Positions 5,879 to 14,000 of a stretch of 29,552 nucleotides of DNA are shown piece after piece (the stretch's first letter is position 1; each line of letters starts with the position of its first letter). The DNA lies in NCBI GenBank assembly GCA_023459915.1, contig JAEWSN010000078.1, positions 1 through 29,552 of the forward strand. Direction: 5' to 3'. The stretch comes from Bacillota bacterium (GTDB taxonomy: Bacteria; Bacillota; Clostridia; DSM-8532). The translations under genes and the position numbers were made by a program. The notes beneath the pieces are model-generated. The model was not told the origin of the DNA. It made no database searches and was given only the letters and a program-made list of their open reading frames with translations.

Positions 5879-7720
5879 ATGGCGAAAAACGGCAAAACAG
5901 GATATCAACCCGATCACGGCAAAAACCGGCGTCAGCAGACGGATGTCCAGGTGGATTTTCCGGGTAAAAAATCTGTTCGAGCCACAGGCGGGTGGGAGCA
6001 ATACCGTCAGGTGGAAGCCCCGGGAGAGCCTCGGGGAAGCAAGCCGACCGCAGCGCCGCCGTCGGGCGCACGCACAGGCAAGCAGCAAAAGACGGCGGGC
6101 GGAAAAACGCGCAAGCGGCACACCGTTGGATGGGTGTTGCTTTTTGCCGCACTTCTGCTGGCATTGTATGCCGTCTGGATTTTTTTCCTCGCGCCGGAGC
6201 CTCTTGCGGAAACCCCGGTGGGGCAGGCGGTGGCCGGACTGGTGCAGCGAAACGACAAGGGCGAGGCCATTCGCGCGGCGCGTGAAACCGAAAAGAACGA
6301 AAAACCCTTTGCGCTGTTGCGGGAAACCCCGGACTTGCCGCCCATGGTGTCTCCTTCGGCCATCAACCTGCTGGTGATGGCCCGCGATGTGGAGGCCAAC
6401 CTGTATGACACCCTGCTGATTGTGAGCATGAATCCCGAGGACGGTGCGGTTCGGCTGGTGAACATTCCCCGTGACCTGTTTGTGGATTACAGCGAGGAAG
6501 CGATTTCCCGGATATCCAAAAAAATCTCGGGGATCAACGACAAGCCGGCGCTGCGGAAAATCAACGCCGCGCACAAGCTTGGAAAGCTGATTGGCTACCG
6601 CGAGGACAATCCGCGGTTCGGGTCACCCGACTACGATTTTACCGCGGATCTCATTGAAGAGATGTTTTCGCTGTCCATCGACGATTTTGTGTTCATCCAT
6701 CATGAGAGTTTCCGCAAGCTGGTGGATGAATTCGGCGGTGTGACGGTGGACGTGGCGCGCGGCATGCGGTACAACGATCCGCTGCAGGGCCTGCACATCG
6801 ACCTCGCACCCGGTTCCCAGCTGCTCGACGGCGCGGCGGCGGAAGGGTTTGTCCGGTTCCGCAAGGGTCGCGACGAGAACGGGAAGTTCTACGAAATCGG
6901 TGATGTCGGGCGCAAGGAGAACCAGAACCTGTTTGTGAAGGCTTTCATGGATCAGCATCTCACATTGGGCAATCTGAACCGCATCATCGATCTGGCCAAC
7001 CGGTACACGGAGTTCGTGGAAACCAGTGTGGTGGGGCAGAAAAAGGTGGTTCAATACACCCAGGTCGCCAAATCCCTGATCGCGGAATCCTTTGACATCA
7101 CCTCCATTGTGGTGGCGGCCGAGTACCGAAAGGTGCTGGGCGCGTCCCAGCTGGTATTGGGAGAGGGCTTGTCCGGCACACCGGCCGGGCCGGCGCCAAA
7201 ACCGGTGGCACCAAAACCTGCGGACGGGGCGCCAAAACCCGCAGACGAAGTGTCGGAACCGGCACCGGGCGCGGAAGCGGGAGAAACGCCTGAGGGTGAT
7301 ACTCCGGCGGACGGGTCTGCCGATCCGGCGACAGACGGCGACACGGCTGTTCCTGACAACGGCGCGTTGCCCGATGACGGCGCTTCGCTGGAGGATGGGG
7401 GTTCCCCGGAAGACGGCGCTTCGCTGGAGGACGGTGTGTTGCCCGAAGATGGCGCTTCACTGGAAGAGGGGGCTTCGTCGGAAGGTGAGGGTGTTCCGGA
7501 AGACGGCACGTCATCGGAGAATGGTGCGCTGCCGGTGGATGGGCAACCGGACGCGCCGGCGGACGGCGGAAGCGCCGAAGAGAATCCCCCCTTGCCGGAA
7601 ACGGATGCCGGCGAACCGGAGGACGCGGGTATCGCAACTGCGGAGCAAACCGATGCCGTTGACAACAGCGCAACGGTGAAACCGGGTGTCGGAGCCGAAA
7701 ATGAGGTACAATCGCTGTAG
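5879..7720 (+). CDS. LytR-CpsA-Psr (LCP) family wall-polymer transferase with acidic C-terminal tail
   Basis: A 613-residue membrane-anchored protein. A basic cytoplasmic N-terminus (about residues 1-85) precedes one transmembrane segment (VGWVLLFAALLLALYAVWIFF). The extracellular LCP domain (about 160-420) shows NIPRD, INAAHKLG, DDFVFIHHESFRKLVDEFGGV and GDVGRKENQ. LCP enzymes move lipid-linked glycopolymers onto peptidoglycan. The last motif usually reads GRxxRQ; here the second arginine is replaced (GRKENQ), which could affect activity. From about residue 430 the protein becomes Ala/Pro-rich, then an acidic hexapeptide-repeat tail. Start ATG 5879 has AGGAAGG 10 bases upstream. Only 38 bases separate it from the tRNA-Cys terminator, so expression may rely on read-through. 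Confidence 0.88.
   Translation: MAKNGKTGYQPDHGKNRRQQTDVQVDFPGKKSVRATGGWEQYRQVEAPGEPRGSKPTAAPPSGARTGKQQKTAGGKTRKRHTVGWVLLFAALLLALYAVWIFFLAPEPLAETPVGQAVAGLVQRNDKGEAIRAARETEKNEKPFALLRETPDLPPMVSPSAINLLVMARDVEANLYDTLLIVSMNPEDGAVRLVNIPRDLFVDYSEEAISRISKKISGINDKPALRKINAAHKLGKLIGYREDNPRFGSPDYDFTADLIEEMFSLSIDDFVFIHHESFRKLVDEFGGVTVDVARGMRYNDPLQGLHIDLAPGSQLLDGAAAEGFVRFRKGRDENGKFYEIGDVGRKENQNLFVKAFMDQHLTLGNLNRIIDLANRYTEFVETSVVGQKKVVQYTQVAKSLIAESFDITSIVVAAEYRKVLGASQLVLGEGLSGTPAGPAPKPVAPKPADGAPKPADEVSEPAPGAEAGETPEGDTPADGSADPATDGDTAVPDNGALPDDGASLEDGGSPEDGASLEDGVLPEDGASLEEGASSEGEGVPEDGTSSENGALPVDGQPDAPADGGSAEENPPLPETDAGEPEDAGIATAEQTDAVDNSATVKPGVGAENEVQSL
7358..7555 (+). repeat. About eleven 18-bp units encoding DGASLE-type hexapeptides
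   Basis: In-frame units of six residues (residues 494-559 of the LCP protein): NGALPD, DGASLE, DGGSPE, DGASLE, DGVLPE, DGASLE, EGASSE, GEGVPE, DGTSSE, NGALPV, DGQPDA. They form an acidic, probably disordered extracellular tail. Similar codons suggest expansion by slippage, with later drift. Confidence 0.9.
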
Positions 7721-7810
7721 ACTGTTCAAACGGGCATGCGGCCGCTGTGCGCAGCAAGCTGGCCGGTTGCGTGCGCCGCGGGCATGAAGACGGAAGGGCA
7801 GGTGGACCCA

Positions 7811-9064
7811 ATGGCACAACAGGAGGATTTCCGCGCAACGGCAACCGGCGCGCGGGAGGAAATGGCGGCCCGTGTCGCGCATCGACGCGAAGGCCTGCTC
7901 CAGGAGGTGGCGCGCCCCGGTACCGGTTGCGAGAAGTGGGATGGGCTGGCGGAAACCTTCGGCCGTCCGGATCTCATTTCCATGTGGGTGGCGGACATGG
8001 ACTTCGCCGCCCCGGAGGCGGTACTCGACGCGCTGGCCGCGCGGGTGGCCCATGGCGCATTCGGATATCAGCAGGTGCCTGAAACCTGGAAAGATGCCAT
8101 TGTTCAATGGGATTTGCGACGTCACCGCAACAAGGTGGATCCGGAGTGGATCCGGTATGCCCCCGGTGTGGTGCCCGCCCTGTTCTGGCTGGTCAACGCG
8201 CTCACGGAGCCGGGGGAGGCATGCCTCATCCAGACGCCTGTCTATTATCCCTTCCAGTACGCGGTGGAGGAAACCGGCCGCCGTCTCATCACCCACGATC
8301 TGGTGAACGACAACGGTACCTATCACATTGATTTTGCCGGATTTGAAACCGCGATTGTCCAGCACCGCGTGAAGCTGTTTATCCTCTGTTCTCCGCACAA
8401 TCCGGTGGGTCGGGTTTGGGAGAAGGAGGAACTGCGGCAGCTGTGGCGCATCTGCGACCGGCATGGCGTGTTTGTGCTGTCCGATGAAATCCACAGGGAC
8501 CTTGTGCTGGGCGCGCGGCGCCACACCCCGACCGCCCAGGTTGCGGAGAACATGGACCGGCTCATCACCCTGGCCTCCGCCTCGAAGACCTTCAATCTGG
8601 CCAGCCTGTCCAATTCCTTCATGTTCATTCCCGACAGAAAGGTGCGCACGCGGTTCGATGAAGCGGTGAAGCGGGCGCATCCCGGCTCGGGCAACATTCT
8701 TGGCTATGTGGCGACCGAAGCGGCCTTCATGCGGGGCGAACCCTGGCTGGAGGCGCTGCTGGCGCAATTGCGGAAGAACGCGTCCGTGCTGTGGGAGCGG
8801 CTGTCCCGTGATTTGCCGGAGGCGGTGATTTCCCCGCTCGAAGGCACCTATCTGCAATGGGTGGATTTGCGCAAGCTGCTTCCCTTTGAGCAGGTGGAAC
8901 CCTTCATGCGCGATGTCTGCCGGGTTGCGGTCGATTATGGCGACTGGTTCGGCAAGGCGGGCGAGGGGTTCATCCGGCTCAACCTCGCAACGCCGCAGTG
9001 GCGGGTCGAGGAAGTGGCCGAGCGCCTGATTGTGGGCGCGCGTCAGGTTCGCGGCCGATATTGA
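7811..9064 (+). CDS. PLP-dependent aminotransferase, PatB/MalY-type C-S lyase
   Basis: A 417-residue fold-type I PLP enzyme. Family features in order: KWDG near the N-terminus, MWVADMDFAAPEAVLDAL, YAPGVVPALFWLVNALTEPG, QTPVYYPF, LCSPHNPVGRVW, LSDEIHRDLV and SASKTFNLASL with the PLP lysine at K259. PatB/MalY proteins cleave cystathionine or cysteine conjugates to pyruvate, ammonia and a thiol; general aminotransferase activity is an alternative. The family usually begins close to a xDRRGTxSxKWD motif. Here the equivalent is the unusual RPGTGCEKWD, after a longer N-terminus. ATG 7811 is chosen because AGGTGG (7800-7805) is 5 bases upstream; an in-frame ATG at 7784 has no good site. It follows the LCP gene by 90 bases with no clear promoter or terminator between them. 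Confidence 0.88.
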   Translation: MAQQEDFRATATGAREEMAARVAHRREGLLQEVARPGTGCEKWDGLAETFGRPDLISMWVADMDFAAPEAVLDALAARVAHGAFGYQQVPETWKDAIVQWDLRRHRNKVDPEWIRYAPGVVPALFWLVNALTEPGEACLIQTPVYYPFQYAVEETGRRLITHDLVNDNGTYHIDFAGFETAIVQHRVKLFILCSPHNPVGRVWEKEELRQLWRICDRHGVFVLSDEIHRDLVLGARRHTPTAQVAENMDRLITLASASKTFNLASLSNSFMFIPDRKVRTRFDEAVKRAHPGSGNILGYVATEAAFMRGEPWLEALLAQLRKNASVLWERLSRDLPEAVISPLEGTYLQWVDLRKLLPFEQVEPFMRDVCRVAVDYGDWFGKAGEGFIRLNLATPQWRVEEVAERLIVGARQVRGRY

Positions 9065-9178
9065 AATCCGGGAGCGACTTTTTAGCCGTGTTTTCGTACC
9101 ATGGGCATGTGTAAAAGATGATCCGGCCATGGATCCGGGATGACGCGGGTTCGGCCGACGTGTGCGGGAGGGAATGCA

Positions 9179-9949
9179 ATGGCGGACATGATCGATTACC
9201 GGATTGTTGGCGAAGACATGCAGCTGGTGGAGATTGAGCTGGATCCCGGCGAAGGGGTTCGGGCCGAGGCCGGCGCCATGCTCTATATGGAGCAGGGCAT
9301 CCAGATGGACACCGGCATGGGCCAGGGCGGCATCTTTGGCGGCTTCAAGCGGATGGTCACCGGCGAAAGCTTCATGATCACCACCTTTTACAATGGCTCC
9401 GCGTACAAGCAGCGGACCGGGTTTGCCGCGCCTTATCCCGGGAAAATCATCCCGCTGGATTTGAACCTGTTCGGCGGCACGTTCATCTGCCAGAAGGATT
9501 CCTACCTGTGCAGCGCCGCCGGCATCGATGTGGAGGTGGCGTTCACACGCCGCATGGGCGCGGGCCTGTTCGGCGGCGAGGGCTTCATTCTGCAGCGGCT
9601 GGTGGGCAACGGCCTGGCCTTTGTGCACGCGGGTGGCACCATCATCCGGCGCGATTTGGCCCCGGGAGAAACCTTGCGGGTGGACACCGGCTGTCTGGTG
9701 GGCTTCACGCAGGGCGTCAACTATGACATCCAGTTCGTCGGCGGTTTCAAGAATGCGCTGTTTGGTGGGGAAGGCTTGTTCCTGGCCACCGTGTCGGGCC
9801 CCGGCACCGTGTTCCTGCAGTCGCTTCCGTTCTCACGGCTGGCCAACCGCATCCGCTCCGCGGCGTTCGGCGGCACGGACAGTGCGCGCAACAACCCGGT
9901 GAACAGCGGGCTGGGCGGCATGCTGGGCGGTTTCTTCGGGAACGACTGA
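9179..9949 (+). CDS. AIM24 / TIGR00266 family protein
   Basis: A 256-residue protein rich in glycine and beta-strand patterns, as in the AIM24 family (yeast Aim24 is mitochondrial; bacterial members have no settled function). Typical stretches are YRIVGEDMQLVEIELDPGE, EAGAMLYMEQGI, GGFKRMVTGESFMITTFYN, ALFGGEGLFLATVSGPG and the C-terminal GLGGMLGGFFGND. No signal peptide or membrane segment is visible. ATG 9179 has GGGAGGG (9166-9172) 6 bases upstream; a second in-frame ATG is three codons later. It lies 114 bases after the C-S lyase in the same direction. It ends 8 bases before the oppositely oriented helicase loader gene. Confidence 0.88.
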   Translation: MADMIDYRIVGEDMQLVEIELDPGEGVRAEAGAMLYMEQGIQMDTGMGQGGIFGGFKRMVTGESFMITTFYNGSAYKQRTGFAAPYPGKIIPLDLNLFGGTFICQKDSYLCSAAGIDVEVAFTRRMGAGLFGGEGFILQRLVGNGLAFVHAGGTIIRRDLAPGETLRVDTGCLVGFTQGVNYDIQFVGGFKNALFGGEGLFLATVSGPGTVFLQSLPFSRLANRIRSAAFGGTDSARNNPVNSGLGGMLGGFFGND

Positions 9950-9957
9950 CTGCGGCA

Positions 9958-10968
9958 CTATCCAAAGCGCTTGAGGACCCGGATGTCCTGCCCCGCAAAG
10001 GGCAGAATGTCAAACCCACCTGCGATGCGGGAGCCGATGCGTTCGTTGTAGGCGGCGTACAGCCGCTTGAGATCCATGTTGGTCGCAATGATGTTGCGCC
10101 GGGGTTCCCGGGACGGCTGCGCGCGGGTTTCGAGCAGGGAGAGCAGATCGGCGTAGCGGGAATCGCTGGCCGGCTCGGTGCCGAGATCGTCCAGAATCAG
10201 CAGGTTGACACGGAGAATCCGCCGGTAGGCCTCCGCCGCGTCCGGCTGATCCGCGTCATGGAATTTCGCCGCGCGGGCAGCCTCGAACAGGGCCGGCGCG
10301 GAGAGATACAACACGGTGTGGCTTTTTTCGATGAGGGCCTTTCCGGCGCATTTCGCCAGAAAGGTCTTTCCTGTGCCGGTGGGGCCGTACAGATACAGGG
10401 AGTGCGTGTCCCCCTGCTCAAACCGGTCGACAAACCGCATCACATGGTCGCGCACCGCGCGCATGTGCGTGCGCACCGATCCGTCCACGCCGTACCGTTC
10501 GCGGGAGGCTTCGTCCGGATAAAAGGTTTCCTCAAACTGGTTGAACCCGATGGCGGCATCGCGGGACAGGTTGGAGGACTGGTACAGCTTCTCGAGCACC
10601 AGCTGCCGGCTGCAGCTGCAGGGCGCGGAGGAGCGCCCGCCCGGCGCGGTGACATAGCCCGTATCCCCGCACAGCGGGCATTCCCAGCGGGGTTCCAGCC
10701 AGTCCGGCGCGTAGCCGGCTTGCGCGAGCAGGGCGGCGCGCTGTGATTTGAGCGTCTGCAGCCGTGCGGCCAGTTCCTCGACGCCGCCGGCTTCCTCATG
10801 CAGCACGGCGCGGGCATACTGCACCCCGAGCGTGCCGATTTGCGCGGTGAGATCCGCCAGCGCGGGCAGTCGCGCGAATGCTTCTTCCTGTCTGCGGTCG
10901 CGCGCGCGCAGGGCGCGATCGCGCCGTTGTTCGTAGAGCATGGCAATTTCACGGCCCAAGCCTGTCAT
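9958..10968 (-). CDS. DnaC/DnaI-type helicase loader ATPase
   Basis: A 336-residue AAA+ protein. Residues 1-110 are helical and charged. A zinc-like CPLCGDTGYV ... PCSC segment follows, as in DnaI/DnaC of Bacillota. Walker A is GPTGTGKT (195-202, K201) and Walker B is LLILDDLG (256-263). NIIATNMD (sensor 1 region) and NERIGSRIAGGFDILPFAGQDIR (arginine-finger region) complete the domain. Its role is to load the replicative helicase at the origin or at restarting forks. The ATG overlaps the DnaD stop (ATGA), so both come from one mRNA, as in many Clostridia. IstB of insertion sequences is related, but the zinc region and DnaD partner favour a chromosomal loader. A GGTGG site is 9 bases upstream. 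Confidence 0.9.
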   Translation of the reverse strand: MTGLGREIAMLYEQRRDRALRARDRRQEEAFARLPALADLTAQIGTLGVQYARAVLHEEAGGVEELAARLQTLKSQRAALLAQAGYAPDWLEPRWECPLCGDTGYVTAPGGRSSAPCSCSRQLVLEKLYQSSNLSRDAAIGFNQFEETFYPDEASRERYGVDGSVRTHMRAVRDHVMRFVDRFEQGDTHSLYLYGPTGTGKTFLAKCAGKALIEKSHTVLYLSAPALFEAARAAKFHDADQPDAAEAYRRILRVNLLILDDLGTEPASDSRYADLLSLLETRAQPSREPRRNIIATNMDLKRLYAAYNERIGSRIAGGFDILPFAGQDIRVLKRFG

Positions 10969-11975
10969 GACGGTGACCCACCTTTCCCGGTGCCGGTTTT
11001 CAGGGCGGCGCCGGAGAGCTTGTCAAAAAAGTCGTCATCATAGTTGCGCTGTTCGAAATTGTTGCGGCGCGGAACCTCCGCGCCGGATGCGTGTGCGGCG
11101 TCCGATTTGGCGCGGCGCGGCTTGACATCGTGCTGCCGGATTTCCTCGATGGTGGTGTATCCCGCCTCATGCCAGCGCTTCAGAATGCCGTTGAGATAGT
11201 CGAAATTCGCGTTGGGCCGGCTGGTGGTCTTTTCCACGGCCAACTCCACAATGTCCAGCCCGAATTTCCATTCCAGCAGCCATTGACGCACATAGCGCTC
11301 CTCCGGCTCGGTGAGATTGTACGAACGGCCCAGCAGGCGGGCGATGCGTTTCTTGGCAGCCATGATCTGATCGCGCTCTTCCATGTGCCGTTCCAGATCC
11401 CAGTGCGTGCGCACCCCGTCGCGGTGCCATCCCTCGGCGACCCGCCGCACATAGTTCAGTCCCAGTTTGCCCATGTCGTGGCAATACTTCACCAGGGCGA
11501 ACATCACGTCCTCGTCGAACTTGAAATCGTCGAACCAATGGTCGACGGCGGTGTACCAGGAGGGGGACATGAGCCCCTGGAAAAACATGCGGTTGATGCC
11601 TTCGATGGATTGGTTGCGGCGGATGTTCGCCGCGCTGTTGGCGATGGCGTCCTCCGGCAGGGAATCGGTGCGCTTGCGGTACAGGCGGTTGATTTCGCGC
11701 TCCTTGAGGTCGGTGAGTGAGAATCCGGTTCTGGTGCGGATGAGCAGCCCGTCCTGCTCCAGGCGCACAAAGGCGGCCTGCACTGTGTCTGTCTCCAGCT
11801 CCAGACGCGCGGCCAGTTCCTCGGGCTCTGCGTTTTTGCCGTACTTGGCCAGAAAAACACAGTACAGGTACAGCTTGACCGCGTCGCCCGGCAGACCGGG
11901 CAGGCAATCGCTGAGAAACAGATCCGGGACAAGGGTGTCCGAAAGCAGGACCCCTTTCATGGCTTCAAAATGCAT
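10965..11975 (-). CDS. dnaD: DnaD/DnaB-domain replication initiation protein
   Basis: A 336-residue protein with an N-terminal winged-helix part (about 10-95: LPGDAVKLYLYCVFLAKYGK, LELETDTVQAAFVRLEQDGLL) and DnaB/DnaD C-terminal helical domains (about 125-295). The second of these includes YVRRVAEGWHRDGVRT and YLNGILKRWHEAGYTTIEEI, the conserved YxxxI/W segment of DDBH2. The tail is basic and disordered. Together with the loader encoded downstream it recruits the replicative helicase. ATG 11975 is supported by AAGGAG 5 bases upstream. A start 26 codons further up encodes an unrelated Pro/Arg-rich leader and lacks a site, so I reject it. An extended -10 promoter lies at 12063-12071. Confidence 0.85.
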   Translation of the reverse strand: MHFEAMKGVLLSDTLVPDLFLSDCLPGLPGDAVKLYLYCVFLAKYGKNAEPEELAARLELETDTVQAAFVRLEQDGLLIRTRTGFSLTDLKEREINRLYRKRTDSLPEDAIANSAANIRRNQSIEGINRMFFQGLMSPSWYTAVDHWFDDFKFDEDVMFALVKYCHDMGKLGLNYVRRVAEGWHRDGVRTHWDLERHMEERDQIMAAKKRIARLLGRSYNLTEPEERYVRQWLLEWKFGLDIVELAVEKTTSRPNANFDYLNGILKRWHEAGYTTIEEIRQHDVKPRRAKSDAAHASGAEVPRRNNFEQRNYDDDFFDKLSGAALKTGTGKGGSPS

Positions 11976-12062
11976 TGCGGCTCCTTCATGGCGGTGGATT
12001 GGGGCGGCGCGCACGGGTTGCCATGGACGCCACATGCCGGTTGGAACGGACATGCATGACCC

Positions 12063-12071
12063 ATTATATCA
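12063..12071 (-). promoter_or_regulatory. Extended -10 promoter of the dnaD-helicase loader operon
   Basis: On the minus strand the sequence reads TGATATAAT: a perfect TATAAT preceded by TGN. No good -35 is seen at 16-18 bp, which extended -10 promoters can tolerate. The same nonamer occurs at 25397-25405. Confidence 0.6.
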
Positions 12072-12172
12072 TGTCGGTTGTCGAGGTTGCATGGCGTCGC
12101 CAATAGAGGATAGACTTGAACGGACGATGGTGATCGGCAAGGGCCGAAGGGACAGGGACAAGGAGATTTATC

Positions 12173-13879
12173 ATGCGCATGAGTCAACTGTTTGGGGAAC
12201 GGATTCGGGAAACGCCGGCGGAGGCGGTCCGGGTGAGCCATCAATATCTCATCCGCGGCGGATACATCAGAGTGTCCGCGTCGGGAACGCCCACCCTGCT
12301 TCCGCCGGGGAAGCGGCTTGTGGCCAATGTGATGGCGCATCTCTCCGGGCGGCTTTCACAATTGGGCGCGCAGGAGGTGGGGCTGTACCCCGACACGGGG
12401 GTTCGTGAAGATCAAAACCAGACGTTGGGCGCGTCGGAACATCCGGGGTCACAACTGCCGCGGGCGGCGTTCAGCCGGGCGGTGGAAGCCGGGGGCCGCG
12501 TGCTCGAACAGCTGGTCTGCTCGGAATTGACCACCTATGCCCGGTATCCCCGGCAGCTTTTCGGGTTCAGGCATGATGCACTGCCACCGACACGGGCGCG
12601 TGGCGGACTGATGGGCTGTTCCGCGGGGACGTTGCTGCAGGGCCTGCGGGTGGACACGGATGCCGGGGCCAACAATGCCGCGATGCGGGAGCTGTTGGAG
12701 ACGCTGCGGCTTGCGCTCGAAGCATTGGGCCTGCCGGAGGTGCGGGTGTCCGCAGGGGTGTCGGAAGATCCGGGTGCCACCGATGCCTGGACGCTGACCT
12801 TCCCGCACGCCATGGGGGATGAACAGCTGGCGGTCTGTCCCGCCTGCGGATACCACGCGATGCTGCCGGTCGCGGGACAGCGGCACCAGCTGTTTCCGGA
12901 GCGGGAGGCACCGATTGCGCGCGTCCATACCCCCGGCATCACGGACATCGCGACCTTGTCCGCGTTTCTTGGGAAACCGGAAACCGCGCTGATGAAAGCC
13001 ACCATTTTTGCGGCATCCGGCCGGGAACATCCCGTGATTGTCTTTGTGCGGGGAGATTTGCAGGTGAGTCAGGCCAAGCTGTCCCGGCTGCTGTCGGCGG
13101 ATGTGGCGCCCTGGCCGGCTGCCTGGGACAGCGGCCTTGCGCTTGGGTCCGTGGGCGCGCTGGATTTGCCGGAAACCGTGACTGTCCTGTTCGACGAGTC
13201 CCTGAGGGGGCTGAGGAATGTGGCGTGCGGCGCAAACGAACCGGATTGGCATCTCACCGGCGTGAGCCTGCCGCGTGACTTTCCACAGGCAGTTTTTCAT
13301 GATCTGTCGCTGGCAAGGGCCGGAAGTCTTTGTCCGTCCTGCGGTGCGGCGCTGGACGTGCAACCGGTGCTCGTGCTGGGCAAGGGGTTCAGATACGGCG
13401 ACACCATGCTGTCGCGATCCGGAATGGCGTATACCGACATGGCCGGTGATCGGCGGTTGCCCGGCGCGTGCGGTTGCTGGCTGGGCATTGAGCGGGTGGC
13501 GGCCTGTGTGCTCGAAGCCCATCATGACGCATATGGCCCCGTCTGGCCGGTGGCTGTGGCTCCCTGGCAGGTACAGCTTTGTCTGCTCAACGCGGATCAG
13601 GCGGAGGTCCGGGAGGCGGCGGAAGCGCTGTATCGGGAACTTGGCGCGCAATGTGAGGTGCTGTACGACGACCGTGGCCTGACCGCGGGCAGCCAGTTCG
13701 CCGAAGCGGATTTGCTCGGGGCACCGCTGCGGGTCATCGTGAGCCGCCGCAATCTGGAGAAGGGCGAAGCGGAAGTGGCGGCCAGGGACAAGTCCTTTCG
13801 ACAGGGTGTCCCGCTGGCGGAGGTGCCCCGTGTGGTGCGGACTTTGGATGTCAAACCCGGATCCTCACCGGGATTGTAA
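12173..13879 (+). CDS. Prolyl-tRNA-synthetase-like protein with degenerate catalytic motifs
   Basis: A 568-residue protein with full-length bacterial ProRS architecture. It has a class II N-terminal region (MRMSQLFGERIRETPAEA), a YbaK-like insertion (about 240-390, KATIFAASGREHPVIVFVRGD), CPACGY and CPSCGA Cys pairs found in Bacillota ProRS, and a C-terminal anticodon-binding domain (about 460-555, APWQVQLCLLNAD, VLYDDRGLTAGSQFAEADLLGAPLRVIV). The catalytic motifs are altered. The usual (G/T)PTHEE is LGASEHPGSQLP. Motif 2, normally FRxExRPRxGxxRxREFxMxDAYSF, keeps FR and RARGGLM but loses REF and DAYSF. Motif 3, normally CYGIGVxR, reads CGCWLGIERV. Either the activity has diverged or it is an inactive paralogue, for example an editing or regulatory protein. 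The start has AAGGAG 7 bases upstream. Confidence 0.8.
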   Translation: MRMSQLFGERIRETPAEAVRVSHQYLIRGGYIRVSASGTPTLLPPGKRLVANVMAHLSGRLSQLGAQEVGLYPDTGVREDQNQTLGASEHPGSQLPRAAFSRAVEAGGRVLEQLVCSELTTYARYPRQLFGFRHDALPPTRARGGLMGCSAGTLLQGLRVDTDAGANNAAMRELLETLRLALEALGLPEVRVSAGVSEDPGATDAWTLTFPHAMGDEQLAVCPACGYHAMLPVAGQRHQLFPEREAPIARVHTPGITDIATLSAFLGKPETALMKATIFAASGREHPVIVFVRGDLQVSQAKLSRLLSADVAPWPAAWDSGLALGSVGALDLPETVTVLFDESLRGLRNVACGANEPDWHLTGVSLPRDFPQAVFHDLSLARAGSLCPSCGAALDVQPVLVLGKGFRYGDTMLSRSGMAYTDMAGDRRLPGACGCWLGIERVAACVLEAHHDAYGPVWPVAVAPWQVQLCLLNADQAEVREAAEALYRELGAQCEVLYDDRGLTAGSQFAEADLLGAPLRVIVSRRNLEKGEAEVAARDKSFRQGVPLAEVPRVVRTLDVKPGSSPGL

Positions 13880-14000
13880 CAGAACCGTCATTCAACCCCG
13901 GCCGCCATTCGGCCGATATATTCCATGAGGGCGCGCTTTGCGTCTGTTTGGGCAACCTGTCCGTCCAGAAGGCGGGGCGTGCCCGTGGAGGGGTTCATTC

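Noticed and set aside
7659..7712. TTGACA and TACAAT as a promoter for the C-S lyase
   Set aside because: The two hexamers are 42 bp apart, too far for a sigma-70 promoter.
7511..9628. A 705-codon minus-strand open frame across the LCP tail, C-S lyase and AIM24 genes
   Set aside because: It spans three plus-strand genes with clear families and has a composition typical of antisense shadows.
9958..10968. IstB transposition helper from an insertion sequence
   Set aside because: No IstA-like transposase or terminal inverted repeats are present, and the gene overlaps a DnaD gene with a zinc-like region typical of helicase loaders.
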